Source: Tubiluchus corallicola (lineage: Eukaryota > Priapulida > Priapulimorpha > Priapulimorphida > Tubiluchidae). From it: a stretch of DNA of 64,000 nucleotides. The DNA lies in contig JAQGDQ010002375.1 of NCBI GenBank assembly GCA_030141605.1, positions 186,001 through 250,000 of the forward strand, in the 5' to 3' direction. The notes beneath the pieces were generated by a model that saw nothing but the letters and a program-made list of their open reading frames with translations, was not told the origin of the DNA and ran no database searches. The number at the start of each line of letters is the position of its first letter. Within the stretch, counting starts at the first letter, position 1. The position numbers were made by a program, and so were the translations under genes. This document shows, in pieces, positions 1 to 12,066 of the stretch.

Positions 1-1590
1 CCTGTCTTCATTAGTTGAAAGGTGCAGAGCGATCTCATACATCAAGCACATAATTCAAAAGTTGCTAGTCCAAATCTAGTTTCAATAAGACTATAGCTGG
101 ATTCAAAAATTTAAAGAACTATTGAACTGTCCCGTTATTAATTTTCAAAAATCTTGCAATTGAGATTACGACCAACTAAGCCTAGGAAGTGCCTAACATT
201 TATTTATGACTTCTAACCTTATTTTGATTTGGTACTTTATATACATAGATGCTGTTAGCTGGACTAAATGTTGTGTCCTTCAAAGAGTTTAATTATCATT
301 ACTAATTGCATTGTATAAGTTTACTAATTGCATTTTATAACTAATTAGAAGCCATACGTGGCAGATACAATAAAACATGCATATACACAAAAAATGAATG
401 ATGTTGCAAGTGACTGCAGAATTGTAAGTTCCACTAAAAATATCAGCACTTGATCAACCGATTATGTATGTTTTTGTAGTGTTCGTGGACGTTGTCATTA
501 CAGCACAAACAACGAATAGCTTTGATCTATAAAGGTTCATCACCCAGGTTATTTTGGGAGCTACTGTCCGAATATACAAGAAAGCATGAAATTATTTCGG
601 AATAGTAGCGTTGTGCAAACAGATATAAATGGTGACTTGATGCACACGTTCGATAACCATTTGTAAAAGGCAGTGTTGACACAAGCAGAACTCTGTGTTT
701 ACCACAGATCTGTGCAGTGCTACATAATGGTGCAGAAATGGAAGGGTAAATCAATCGTTTCATTGAAGAAGCTACAAAAGGAAACTATGTAATGTACCAC
801 ATACAAATAAATCATTTCTGTGCCAGACTCAATAATACTGAGCACTGTTATGGTTAACTGCAACATAAGAACAAAATTTAGCTAAAAGGGAACTGGAACT
901 GCAGATATTTCAAAATGCCCTGGAGAATAACCACTTGACTCAGCTCATCAACTAGCCAACTAGAGAGAACAACATTAGCGACCTAATCATAACGAGTAAT
1001 CCAGACTTAATCAATCGAGCAGAGGCAAGCAATCCTTTCTCGGCACAGATGTCTACTTAAACTTGATACAAACTAGAATCTACTAGTTGACAATGTTCCT
1101 GACAACATCAGAAACTGAAGATTTTTACAATTAATAGCTAAAGAATTAGGCCTTGAAAAGATGCCAACTTTTTATTGAAAGTTATAATGAAATCGCAACT
1201 TGTGACTTTTCGATCCGTGAATAAAAGAACAACCGATCTCCTACCATCATACCATTCAATTCATCTCATTGAGACCCAAAGTTTATTTGACATGCTACAA
1301 GCTTCAGTCGACACTGGAATGCATTTGTCTCTCTGATCGCTATTTTGCCCCTTGTGGGATTAGAGATATCAATTTTGCTTAACTTATACCAATTAATTTG
1401 TTTCACTGAGACCCTTCATTTGACATACTACAAGTTACTATTCTTAAAGACTGGAAAAACATCTGTGCCAACCTGCCCATTTTCAACTTTGGCTGCTAGT
1501 GAAAATTTTTTCACTATCCAAATGGCCCATATTTGCCGTACAAAAAAACTTAGCTTAGGCCCATTTAGTCACGTACCAAAAACAGTAGGA
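1..1590. other. No gene recognised
   Basis: AT-rich sequence with only short open frames lacking recognisable domains or convincing splice sites. The two open frames of about 80 codons (527-763 on the minus strand, 1345-1602 on the plus strand) have no low-order composition or motif that suggests a protein. I see no RNA gene. Confidence 0.5.
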
Positions 1591-1619
1591 GAGAGGGCCT
1601 GACAAAAAACTTACATATA

Positions 1620-2250
1620 TCTACTGTCCTTGACCCTTACACCCTAGGTCACCAAGCAGTGTTCAGTTGTCTGAGCCCATGCCCCAGATATCTACCTACA
1701 AATTTCATTTAGTTTCCTAATTATTAACAAGCCCTGTTTTAACACTTATGCCCATGTCATGTGACCTGGCCACATCCACTTTCTTAGTGCATATCTACCT
1801 CTTCTTAGATATCCATACATGCAAAAACAGTCTCCTAATATAAAAACAGCTTAGTGACAAAGTCATTTGCAGTACTTTGCTGTGACCTTTGACCCAGAGG
1901 TCGCCTTTCCTATACTATTCTCTGAGCACCTAACTCAAGCGTCTACCCTGCAAATTTTGTTATATGTCTTATGCTTATGGAGTTACAGACATAGATAGCC
2001 CTGTTTTCTGATTTTGGGTTATATCTCCGGCCGTTAAGGAATCCCTAATTTTTAAAGTCACCGCTGGACACCTACCCCACAATACCTAAATACATGTGAA
2101 GGAGATGCGAAGTAATGGAAAAACAGAACGACACAGCCCCTACCCCTTGACCAGAGATTAGAGGTCATCAAACTGCTGTCCCTAGCCTGCCCAGGGCTAT
2201 GCACCATTTCTGTTTCGTCACCTAATCTTGTAAGGCTAACGAGTTATTAA
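1620..2250. repeat. Degenerate tandem repeat, period about 260 bp
   Basis: Three diverged units can be lined up by a recurring TGACC...GGTCAcC signature at about 1628, 1883 and 2149. Each is followed by a similar order of short blocks (CTGAGC, a TCTACC-CAAATTT block, then a TTATGGAGTTA-like block). The middle unit contains TGACCTTTGACCC (1883-1895). Similar TGACCTTTGACC-rich repeats occur in several marine invertebrate genomes as non-coding repeats; that parallel is from general knowledge and was not searched. Confidence 0.45.
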
Positions 2251-2960
2251 GCCAGATAATTATGTTTAAGGAGAATAAACAAATAAAGTTCTGCATTATG
2301 TGAGAATCAAGAAATTTTGCTATAAATATGAACCAAGGAAAGTTTGCTCACACTCTGCATAATAGTGGTGATTATGAAGGTTTCAATGACAAAGTAAATT
2401 AAACTGATTGAAAATCAGTCTTAAAGGCCAATGGCATCTCATCAAACAAGAATACTAGTATTTAAAAAAAATATAAGCACCAAATATTCAGCATTGATAA
2501 ATGTATCAAGTTCAGTGAAAAACAGAAACCATAATTGATTATGTAACAGTACAGTGAAAAAAATTAAGAAAAAAAAAACAAACTATGTAGTCACTAAAAA
2601 TTCAATCAAATTTTAAAGCAAAAACTGAGTTCCATTGCTGAAACATAAGATGGAAAATCGTCCAAGTAAGCAAATTTAATATGGATCCTGTCACTTTTCT
2701 ACTGAAGGGTAGCTTCCTTGAAACTGCTTGCAGTCATGAAGCTACTCCCACACTTAAGCAACTATTATTGTCAGCATTGTATATTATACTCTTCTGATTT
2801 GCATGTGTCAAATAAATTGTTCTTTCATCTTACATCATTCCACTAGAATTATTTCTTTTCCATTAAATCTTTTTTACCCTTTTTCTTTTTCCACTCATTA
2901 CCGCATATTACCGTAGATTCTTACTTCAAAAGTTGTAAAAGCCCTATCATATAAAAAATG
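2250..2960. other. No gene recognised
   Basis: AT-rich, with A-runs near 2465 and 2565. No open frame of note, no recognisable repeat and no RNA gene seen. It lies downstream of the minus-strand retroelement remnant. Confidence 0.5.
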
Positions 2961-2963
2961 CTT

Positions 2964-3370
2964 TCAACGCACTCCCCTCAGTGCTCGTTTAAACCACTCA
3001 ACACTGGGGGCATTAACAATATCACTGCCTAGATTGTTCCACTTTCGCACAGCACGTTTGGATAAAAAGTGCTTCCTTATATTTGTGCGAGGGTATCTGA
3101 CATGTAGTTTCCGTTCACGACCAAGTAACTCTCTATGAGGACGTTCAAAAAAATCATTCGGATTCAAAACTGTGACAAGATCAATTGTGTCGTCTCTCCT
3201 CTAAGGTAGATATTTTGTTAATATCCAGATCGCTAGCAAGACGTAGACATCTTCGTTGAACCTTTTCCAACTTTTCTTTAAAAGATACGTATTGCAGAGC
3301 CCAAACAATGACTGCATACACCCAGAATACTCCAGATCTATTGGGTTTGAATAAGCGTAATTATGCTTCT
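2964..3370 (-). mobile_element. CR1-like non-LTR retrotransposon, 3' end of the RT ORF (decayed)
   Basis: On the minus strand two adjacent frames give the usual C-terminal end of a CR1/jockey-type reverse transcriptase ORF. First comes KLEKVQRRCLRLASDLD (about 3285-3225), matching the thumb-region block EKVQRRATRL. After a stop and frame change comes RKHFLSKRAVRKWNNLG followed by VNAPSVEWFKRALR, matching the terminal block (K)YFFSQRVVxxWNxLP...V.A.SVNSFK. The ORF is broken, so this is a dead, 5'-truncated copy. The family match is from memory; subfamily is not assigned. Confidence 0.72.
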
Positions 3371-3459
3371 TATGCCCAATACAATATAAATATCTAATGT
3401 TACACGATATGACCCATATAAGTGTACGACATAATAGAACTGTTGTTTCTTTCATTTGC

Positions 3460-4066
3460 AGTGACTGTAACTGATAGATTATGCCTGATAATAGTAGTTA
3501 ATAGCAGCAACGGCAAGGAAAAGGACAACAACAACAACGCCAGCAACAATAATAAATTAATCATAAAAGTCGAAAAAAAATATTTTTAAAACTTCAAAAA
3601 AGTTCACAACTCCATCTCTGCATTAAATTTCACAGCATGCAAATCTGCGTGTAAAATACTTAAGACGCGCCATTTAACTGCAACAAATAAAAATTTGTTA
3701 ATGCTGTAACGACGATACCTGCTGCAATTCATAATATTGTTAATCATGATAATAAACTCGTATTCGTAGATTAAACACTAGACATTCATTTTTTCCAGCT
3801 TATAAGTGTTATTAAGACCAATAACGTATATTATAACTTACTTTACACAATTAGATCGTTCGTACATCTTTTCCTCATTGCAAGACAGAAAGACATATCC
3901 GTAATGTCATTTTAAAACAATAACATAAAACCACTAACAAAATAATTTAACGGTAGCCATTTATCAAATAATTTTGTATTTGTAAATCGCAAGGATGGCG
4001 CATCGTTCTTACGTATTTATTTTTATTCACATGATTTTCTTCCAAACCTGCTCTTGCTGGATGGCG
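3460..4066. other. No gene recognised
   Basis: AT-rich stretch with a CAACAACAACAA-type run near 3520 and no open frame, RNA gene or recognisable repeat. Confidence 0.45.
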
Positions 4067-4075
4067 ATTGATGAG

Positions 4076-4411
4076 TAGGGGTAAGCATTCTCAACCAGAA
4101 AGCGAATTCGAATCGAACCGAACTTCAGTGTTTCGAATTCGAACCAAATTCGAATTGAGATTGAAAGATTTTCGAACAAGTTTTCGAACCACCAGCAAAA
4201 ATTAGTCTTACAAAGACTTACAAAGACCATGCATATCACTAGGTTTTGTTCTACAATAATGTTTCAATCGTTTTAGTGATGAAAAACACGTGTGATTTAA
4301 GTGCTGAATTATTCGAATCTATAGATTTGGATTCGAATCGAGTTCGAACTAAAAAAACTCGTTCGAATTCGATTCGAACGTTCGAACTCGAACGTTCGAT
4401 GCTCACCCATA
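4076..4411. mobile_element. hAT-like MITE, copy 1 (short TIRs, 8-bp TSD)
   Basis: A 336-bp element rich in TTCGAA/GAATTCG palindromes. Its ends are inverted repeats: the left starts TAGGGGTAAGCAT and the right, read inward, starts TATGGGTGAGCAT. It is flanked by a perfect 8-bp direct repeat TTGATGAG (4068-4075 and 4412-4419). An 8-bp duplication with a TAGGGGTG-type end fits hAT-superfamily non-autonomous elements. No coding capacity. Confidence 0.75.
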
Positions 4412-4429
4412 TTGATGAGTGATGATCAT

Positions 4430-5031
4430 TAAGGGTGAGTATCCAACGTGCCAGTTCGAACGAATTTTTTTAGTTCAAATCCGATTCGGACCTAAAATTA
4501 TAGATTCGAGTAATTCAGCATTTCAATCACGTACGTTCTTTATACCTTCAATAATAATAATAATAATAATTTATGTTTCGCCTTCAGAATAACAATCATA
4601 GATAGTAATTAACAATGAGTTACAAAGCTTAGAGAAGGACGGGATGGCAAAAGACAAAAAAGTCATCTAGTCTGCCATCCCAATATAGTGAGTCTACTAA
4701 TTTCAGCATTTCCGGAATTCCATCCCTCTAACAAAAGGGAAAATAAATGAATCTGAATCTTTATCATTAAAACGATTGAAACATCATGCAATCAGCTGTG
4801 ATTTCTGTGTACAATTTTAAACAAATTATTAATGGTTTTACTGCAGAACAAAATCGAGTAATATGCATGATCTCTGTAAAACAAATTTTTACTGGTGGTT
4901 CGAAAACTTGTTCAAAAATTTTTCAATGTCAATTCGAATTTGAAATACTGAAGTTCAGTTCGATTTGAATTCAACAGTTACATATTCAGTTTGGTTCGAA
5001 TTCACTCTCTGGTAGAGAATGCTCACCCCTA
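4430..5031. mobile_element. hAT-like MITE, copy 2, with an internal insertion
   Basis: A 602-bp relative of the neighbouring element. The ends TAAGGGTGAGTAT and (inward) TAGGGGTGAGCATTC are inverted, and the flanks are a perfect 8-bp duplication ATGATCAT (4422-4429 and 5032-5039). About 4548-4770 has no counterpart in the other copies: an AAT microsatellite followed by a block with GTCATCTAGTCTGCCATCCC that resembles repeats near 7770-7815 and 35090. It therefore looks like a second repeat nested inside this one. Confidence 0.72.
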
Positions 5032-5319
5032 ATGATCATTTAGTTATTCTTAATTTTATTTGTAAACTTCCATACACCATTTCGTCGGCTACTGACGTAT
5101 ATAGATATACTGCAAAAAGACTTAGCAAAAGCAAATCTAGATTTGAGGGATGTTGCATTGTGGGCAGGGGCAGTGCACAGGAATGCATGAAATCAATAGG
5201 TGGGACATGCTATGTTTTTTAGAATGTTGTATAACCAAAACAACAAAACACCATTTAAATAACATCAGTAATGATAATTTGTACTAAATAAAAATAATAA
5301 TAATAATAATTAATGATAT

Positions 5320-5955
5320 AAGTCAATACATTTCGATTTCGATTCAATTTTGATACAAGAAAGGTTCAGCGATACAATACCGTTCAATACACTTTTTAAA
5401 ACGATACAAAACAATTTTTAACTGTGTTCATTTACATACCAATATAACATTATGATTATTGTAATTGTCATAATTATAACAATAAACAAAGTATTTCAGA
5501 AACTGACAAAACACTAATAATAATAGGAGTAGTACCGAAATAATATTTACTGAATTGAATAAAACTTTTTGAAAAAAATCTTGCTCTAAGTTCCCCAAAA
5601 ATTAATAAACTAATGTTATTACAATCAGAATCACACCAAAAAATTTCAAAGAATTTCACCATAATAATAATTTCGTAAAAATATGAGTAGCAAACTTACT
5701 TTTGTATAGACACTGTCATGTTCAATCTTCAAAACTTCGGGTGCAGTTTTGTTTTTCAAACGTGTTGGCAAATATTTATTGTGAATACAGGGCTACGAAT
5801 ACAACTGTGACACACAATTTTATCAGCACAATAGTGATTTTTTGGGTGGAAAATTGGTATGATAACAACAGGGGAAAATGACTTATTGATGCCAAACGAT
5901 ACGAAATGGTATCAATAATTATCAATTCGATGCTGTATCATTTAACATCATTAAC
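5320..5955. repeat. Possible diverged dispersed repeat
   Basis: The right end (GTATCATTTAACATC, about 5936-5950) closely matches the right end of the element at 12793-13521 and shares GATAC/CGATAC-rich sequence. The left end is not clear. It is probably a diverged relative of that element. No coding sequence. Confidence 0.3.
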
Positions 5956-6244
5956 AATAATTTCATCAAAATGTTTTGTAATTTAGTAATGTAATCCACG
6001 ATAAGACTCAAATTTGAAAACCTTGCACTTCTACAGTACAGAAACTTTTTATTTGTTATGCAAAAATAACAAACGAGCATAATTATCAAGTAAACAAAAA
6101 ACACAAAAATTACATTCACAATATGGGTCCTAACATAAAAATAACATAAAAACAAAAAACATGGTTCAAAAAGAACAGAATAATATCATTTTATAGGTTT
6201 AGTTGTCAAAAACGTAAAAAAAATAGGTGACAGCAAATGTGTAT

Positions 6245-6524
6245 TAGGGGTGAGTAATGAATATTTGAATGTTATTTGAACAAGTTTTTTTAGTCGGAAT
6301 TCGATTAAAATTTAAAATTATAAGTTCAAATAATTCAGTACATCAAATACATACATTATTTATCATTAAAACATTTGAAACATTATGCAATCAGTAGGGT
6401 TTAGCTGTCATTAGTGTGCAAAATATCTAACAACTTATTAGTGTTTTTACTTTGATACGAGTTTCGAAAGCAACAAATTCGATTTAATTAAAATTCGCTT
6501 TCTGGCAGAGAATGCTCACACCCA
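6245..6524. mobile_element. hAT-like MITE, copy 3
   Basis: A 280-bp member of the same family as the elements at 4076 and 4430. The left end is TAGGGGTGAGTAATG. The right end, read inward, is TGGGTGTGAGCATTCTC. The interior keeps the blocks GTTTTTTTAGT and AAAATTATA...TAATTCAGTA. The candidate 8-bp flanks ATGTGTAT and GTGTGTGC match at 5 of 8 bases, so it is older than the other two. Confidence 0.6.
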
Positions 6525-6529
6525 GTGTG

Positions 6530-7155
6530 TGCAATAATTAAGCTTGCTCTAAAAAGTAATAATGCTCAATCAAATCAATGAAATGTGTATCATGCGTGTT
6601 ATCAGGATGCTTTTTACTTAACGCAAGTCCATCAGCTAGCTTGTAGATAAATACATAATTATTACAGCAGCCTGGTTTTTTCACGACGGGAGATTTTCTA
6701 ATGGAAGTTACAGTATCTGCTTGTGCTATCTAGACCTTAGCAACGAGGACTACTGTTAATATAATTAAAACTGAACTTAACATATGTTTAATCCTTCATT
6801 GGTGGTCATAATTGAGCATTGTATTGCTAGGCTGCTATTTATCTTAATTTAGACTTGCTAATGTAGAAGGATAATTTTATATTCGTACAGAAACATGTGT
6901 TAAAATTATAAGCTGCAGACACATTAGACTTGTAACAGATGCTGTATCATCCCACAATTCTGAACATTATACTACATTGCTATTACTTTACAATTTCCGT
7001 TTAAAGTTAAATCGTCATCGTGCTTCATCTCTACCATTATGTCCATCACTAATTGCTTGATTTTTTCTACCTTCAAATAAAAGCCTGTTACACACTTCAT
7101 CGGTTTCTCTTTGCCAGCTCTGTTTAATTTCTCACAGGTTTATACTACGTGTACT
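6530..7155. other. No gene recognised
   Basis: No domain-like open frame, RNA gene or clear repeat seen in this AT-rich stretch, which runs up to the triplet microsatellite. Confidence 0.45.
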
Positions 7156-7158
7156 ATG

Positions 7159-7400
<242 letters not shown>

Positions 7401-7439
7401 GGTCCTTTACAGATTATAAAGTTCGCGTATGTATAGGAA

Positions 7440-8617
7440 CTTACCTTAGGAAAAACTACTCAGTTACTGTCAAAGATCTACCATACTGTGAGGCAAATGC
7501 AAAGGCTAACCATATTACCAAAAGGCAATTGTTTTTGTCAAAGTGTTATAAATATAAATATAAAGCTAATATTTATATAGCTAAACAATATAAATGTTGA
7601 GAAGTATTTGATGTATAAGTGCCATATTTGCTCAGAAGACTATAAAAACGTCAACAAAACGGTCAAATAATAACATAACGTAATCCTTATTTTTCTTGCC
7701 ATACATTACAAAACATTAACGGTATGTGCTAACACTTAGTAACAGTTATTTTTGAACAATGTCGTGAAGAAGGGACAGCCAGCGAAAGACCAATGGTCAT
7801 CTAGTCAGCTACCCCAATATTAGTACTGATAATATTTATAAGTGGGGCGCACACCCTACTACCTTCCTATATCACTTTTTTTTATCAGTCCCGCTGCCGA
7901 CACTCTACGTCCTTCCCACTCCAAATCTCCCCTCCCTCTCTCGCCTCACCGCCAAGAGTGCCAAAAATGCCAAGAACGCCAAGCTGTCCACCCAACCTGC
8001 CATACCGCAAACTCGCCAAAACTAATTGATTGACTGACTAGCTTAGATAGCTAACTAACAAACTAATTAACAATCTTCATATGATACAGTCACCTTTTTG
8101 TATGGTACGAAGCCTCAAATTATCATACGTTCCAATATTAATTATTTTATTGTATAAACCACAACCCTGCTTTGCTGGTTGTGCCGCATTTCAAAAGAGA
8201 AACAAAAGTTACAAAACGGCTTACTGGCACACACACACACACACGCAAAATGGCGCACGTTGAGAAAATTCGCTTGTAGTTCTTTTTAACTTTTTCAGTT
8301 AGCGTTGTTATTTTGTGAAGGCTGTCGCACACAGTAGTAGATAAAAAATATCGCTCTCTCTGCTAACTCCCAAAAAAATATTTCATGAAAGCACTCAATC
8401 TTAGTCCGTTCTTGCGACGCTAACAGTAAGTTTTTTTAAAAAAAAATGTTTCATAAATAGGAAGTATGTTTCAACTTTTCTTTACATCAGTGTGCAGATA
8501 AAGGATGCATCTTTCTATTGTAGTCCTGCTTTCAGTGATATTTCTGATTTTTGCGATGTGAGAGTGCCTTAAAAAAAACCACCTAAACTGTAATCTACCC
8601 ATTAGGGCGTACTCTGT
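7440..8617. other. No gene recognised; small repeats
   Basis: The block around 7770-7818 (GACCAATGGTCATCTAGTC then AGCTACCCC) is a copy of the short repeat also seen near 4650-4690 and 35090-35122. A short CA microsatellite lies at 8229-8245. No supported gene. Confidence 0.45.
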
Positions 8618-8626
8618 TATTAATTA

Positions 8627-11336
8627 GGCAGTGACTAAAGGTATGGATCCGTATCCGGACTGCAGCAACTAAAAATACGGATCTGTGTCTCGAAAGCATT
8701 CACTAGAAAGTACGGATCGATCCATACCACAAAAGATATTAACGAGAAAATACGGATCGCCGTACCATGATATTGACGATAAACTACTACGAATCGCCAT
8801 CAGAGACGGGCGAATGTCACTTTCTTGATCTGCAACCGCAAAATCTGCAGATTGAGTGAAATTGAATATCCTCGTATCCGCAAAAATGTGGGCAGCAAAT
8901 TAACTAGCCTTGGTATGTGTGCCCTATTGTTAAAAACCATTTTTTAATGTGAAGCTAGGAGATATAATCGCGAATCAATAACAAATTGCTAGCCAGACCC
9001 CAATTTTGCTTGTAAACCTTCAACAACAACTCACACAGCACGATGTACATAGTACATCGTTCAACCATATCATGCCCTTCACACTGCATATATATTAATT
9101 CTTTATTTGTCATTAAAATGTTCACTCCTTATAATAAAATTGAGTTTTCAAGACCAATGCGACCAGTGCAGACTAAGAAAAATTAAAGTGCAAAACTAAG
9201 GTGTAATTATTTACAATAAATGGACATATTTACAAACACGTTATTAAAATATTTTTACAAAATAATATTACAAATGTACATTAAATTTTACATGACATTT
9301 ACGCTGTGTATACATTTGGCATGACAAATTAACAAAACACGCTTTATATTACATAAATTTTATACTCATTACATTTACACTATTTATACATTTGACATTA
9401 CATAATTAACATGACACGCATTACATTTCATAAATTTTATATTCTTAGTCATTTTATGTATATCAGGGGTGGGGTAGATGAAAGTTGAGTCTGTGTAATT
9501 AGTATCAGAAATAGGCTTGAGTAAAAAACATAATATTTGTAATCATGAGCAATGTTTTGCGTCTGGGAATTTCCTGGCAAAAAAATAATAGGCTGATTTT
9601 ATAAGATTTTTATTTACTTTTTAAGAAATTTTGTTTAATAAATGCTTTGTATACACTCTCAGTTTGATATTACACCTAAGAAAGTTAATGCTGAAACACT
9701 ACAGCACTGCAAACAATAACTGTCATTAAATGAATAACGAATGACTAAATGAGTTAAATGCACTAAGACTTCAAAACTCGAGTCAAGGTCTTCATAAAAG
9801 ATTTTAAAAACAACAGGTACAATTTTTAGTACTGCTACATTGGGAAGCACAATTCTCAAACGATTCAGTCTGGCCCATAAAGTCAGTGTTTGCTGGATTA
9901 TTGCTACAGTTAGCACCTTGAACGATTTGACTAATAATAAATGTGAATGACTCGTGATGATATCATTTATTGGTATTTAAGTTGTTGCTACTCACATAGC
10001 ATAAAAGTGCTTTTGTAGGGAATTTCGTCAAGTATCTTGTGGGTCACGTGACCACGGTCACTCGCCTGTGCATATCTGTTTTCACCTGGGCAAGCGAGTT
10101 AGTTGGTAGATGCTAACAGGTTTCTTTACCTTGGTAGTGACAGAGTAGTTTTTCACAGTGATAGTGGTATATTTTGTCAGATATATTGGCAAATACTAGA
10201 TACTAAGTAAATACATCATTTTTGTATTGTTTGGCATCATTATGAACTGGTCATTTTAGTTTAATTAATCTCAGTCTTATTAATTTACCAAACTAGATTT
10301 ATTTACAGTGTGATTTTGTATTCAGTAAAGTTTAGAACTGCAGAATTAATAATGTAAAAATGGGTAATTCATTATAGATCATAAACAAGTTCATTGGACT
10401 GACTGAGTGCAAGTTAACTTGATGTTTTAACTCAATATAAAGTGGATTAATGTGACAATCGAGCGTAATTATACTTATTGCAGCCTTTAGTTAAATGCGA
10501 ATTTGCAAAATGGCCTTTTTATTTTTTAATAGAAATGACTTATTTAATAGACTACAAAAATTGAGTTGGAATATGGCAGTCATTGATTGTAGTACAGCTT
10601 TGATAAACAAAATATTAAAATAACTAATTAATAAGGAACCTGGCTCACATAAAGATGCTTTAAAATGTTTACAATGACAAACAAAATAATAAATCAAGCA
10701 AGTAATACTGACACGCTATAATATTTACAGCATAAATTATTTTGCAACAGGTGCATGTAACAGTTTAGCAGCTCTTATAAATTGGACCTATTGTATATCA
10801 CATAAAGACTAAAAATTTTTGGTATGTTCGAAATAAATCACAACCCAAACTAAGGAAAAATGCAGTTTAGTAGGTTATCACATTCAAAACACTCTATAGA
10901 AAAAAAATACTGGCTGGTAGGTCATCATATTACAACACTATAAGAAATTCATAGTACTCTAAGATTTAAACTAATCTTACAGCTAACTGGGCCTACTGCA
11001 CATCAAAACACACAGCACTATATCAAAGCTAACAATTTGCAAGACAATGAAAGGAGACCAACTAATATTTACAGTGCAACTATTTTATCACGAAGAAAAA
11101 TGGTACGGCTACAGGCTTTATAATTCCATATCACTATTTTCATGAAGTGGTCATGTACTTTTCAATGATGTGCAGGGCACATGGTCAAATGCCATATGTC
11201 ATAAAAATGGTCAAAATCCATATGTTTTGTAAATGTCACAGAAAGCACGGATCCGTATTTGTTGCAAAAATAGCTACGGATCCGTATTCGATATCGCAGA
11301 AAAGACGAGTACGGATCCGTACCTCTGGCCACTGCC
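8627..11336. mobile_element. 2.7-kb non-autonomous DNA transposon with TIRs and a 9-bp flanking duplication
   Basis: The left end GGCAGTGACTAAAGGTATGG, continuing into GATCCGTAT, is mirrored at the right end (inward GGCAGTGGCCAGAGGTACGG, then GATCCGTAC). Sub-terminal regions on both sides carry several copies of TACGGATCCGTA-like palindromes (8640-8770 and 11240-11320). The flanks are a perfect direct repeat TATTAATTA (8618-8626 and 11337-11345), so an 8- or 9-bp target duplication. About 2.4 kb of interior has no transposase-like open frame. The superfamily (hAT or Mutator-like) is not decided by the ends alone. Confidence 0.72.
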
Positions 11337-11345
11337 TATTAATTA

Positions 11346-12066
11346 CATTAACTGAGTAAGCTCCTATACATAAATTATAAAACAAAAACAGTAAATTAAG
11401 ATTGGCAGGTGAGTTTCAGGAGAGTGAATACTTTAATTGATGGCACTTTAGTCATGTAATTTTAGTTGCAAGCAATACAAATATCTGCTGATTGTGTGTA
11501 CATAATTTATATCTGTTACCTAGATCATTTTGCATCAGTTTATTTTAGACTGTTAATTGTTTGTCTGATTTTGATTTGTTCCAGATGCATTGCGTTATAT
11601 CTTTACCTCGTACACCCAGTTTAGGGTATTTTTTATTGAAATATCTCGTCTATAACGGTCACAAATAATTGTATGTACCTCAAGGGTTTTGAGTGAATAA
11701 GCGAGTTATGGAATTAAGTCTCTCGGGTCACGGTAATAATCACTTAGTCAAGGAAGTCAGTTAAACTTATCTCAAAATAAATGTTAATTAGACTTAGTGT
11801 CAGCTGAACATAGTGTCACTGAATAACCAATGCCCTCATCTCTTTCTATAAGATAGCCAACTTCTCATTTTTAGGATAAAAAATAATATGGACATGCAAT
11901 TATTGTATTACAAATGCACTATAGACGGACTTTCTTGAATGCATAGTTATTAAGCTAAATTGTACTCTAACATTTACCTGTATGCTTAGTTTACATATAC
12001 TGTAGTTATAGTAATTACTTTTATGTATTTCATGTATACCACATTCTGATCTGCAACAGTTCAACA
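11346..12066. other. Upstream region of STOML1
   Basis: No open frame or repeat recognised. It presumably holds the promoter and 5' UTR of the downstream plus-strand gene, but I cannot point to a specific promoter element. A CTGCAACAG just before the first coding ATG could be either transcript or a 3' splice site from an upstream untranslated exon. Confidence 0.4.
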
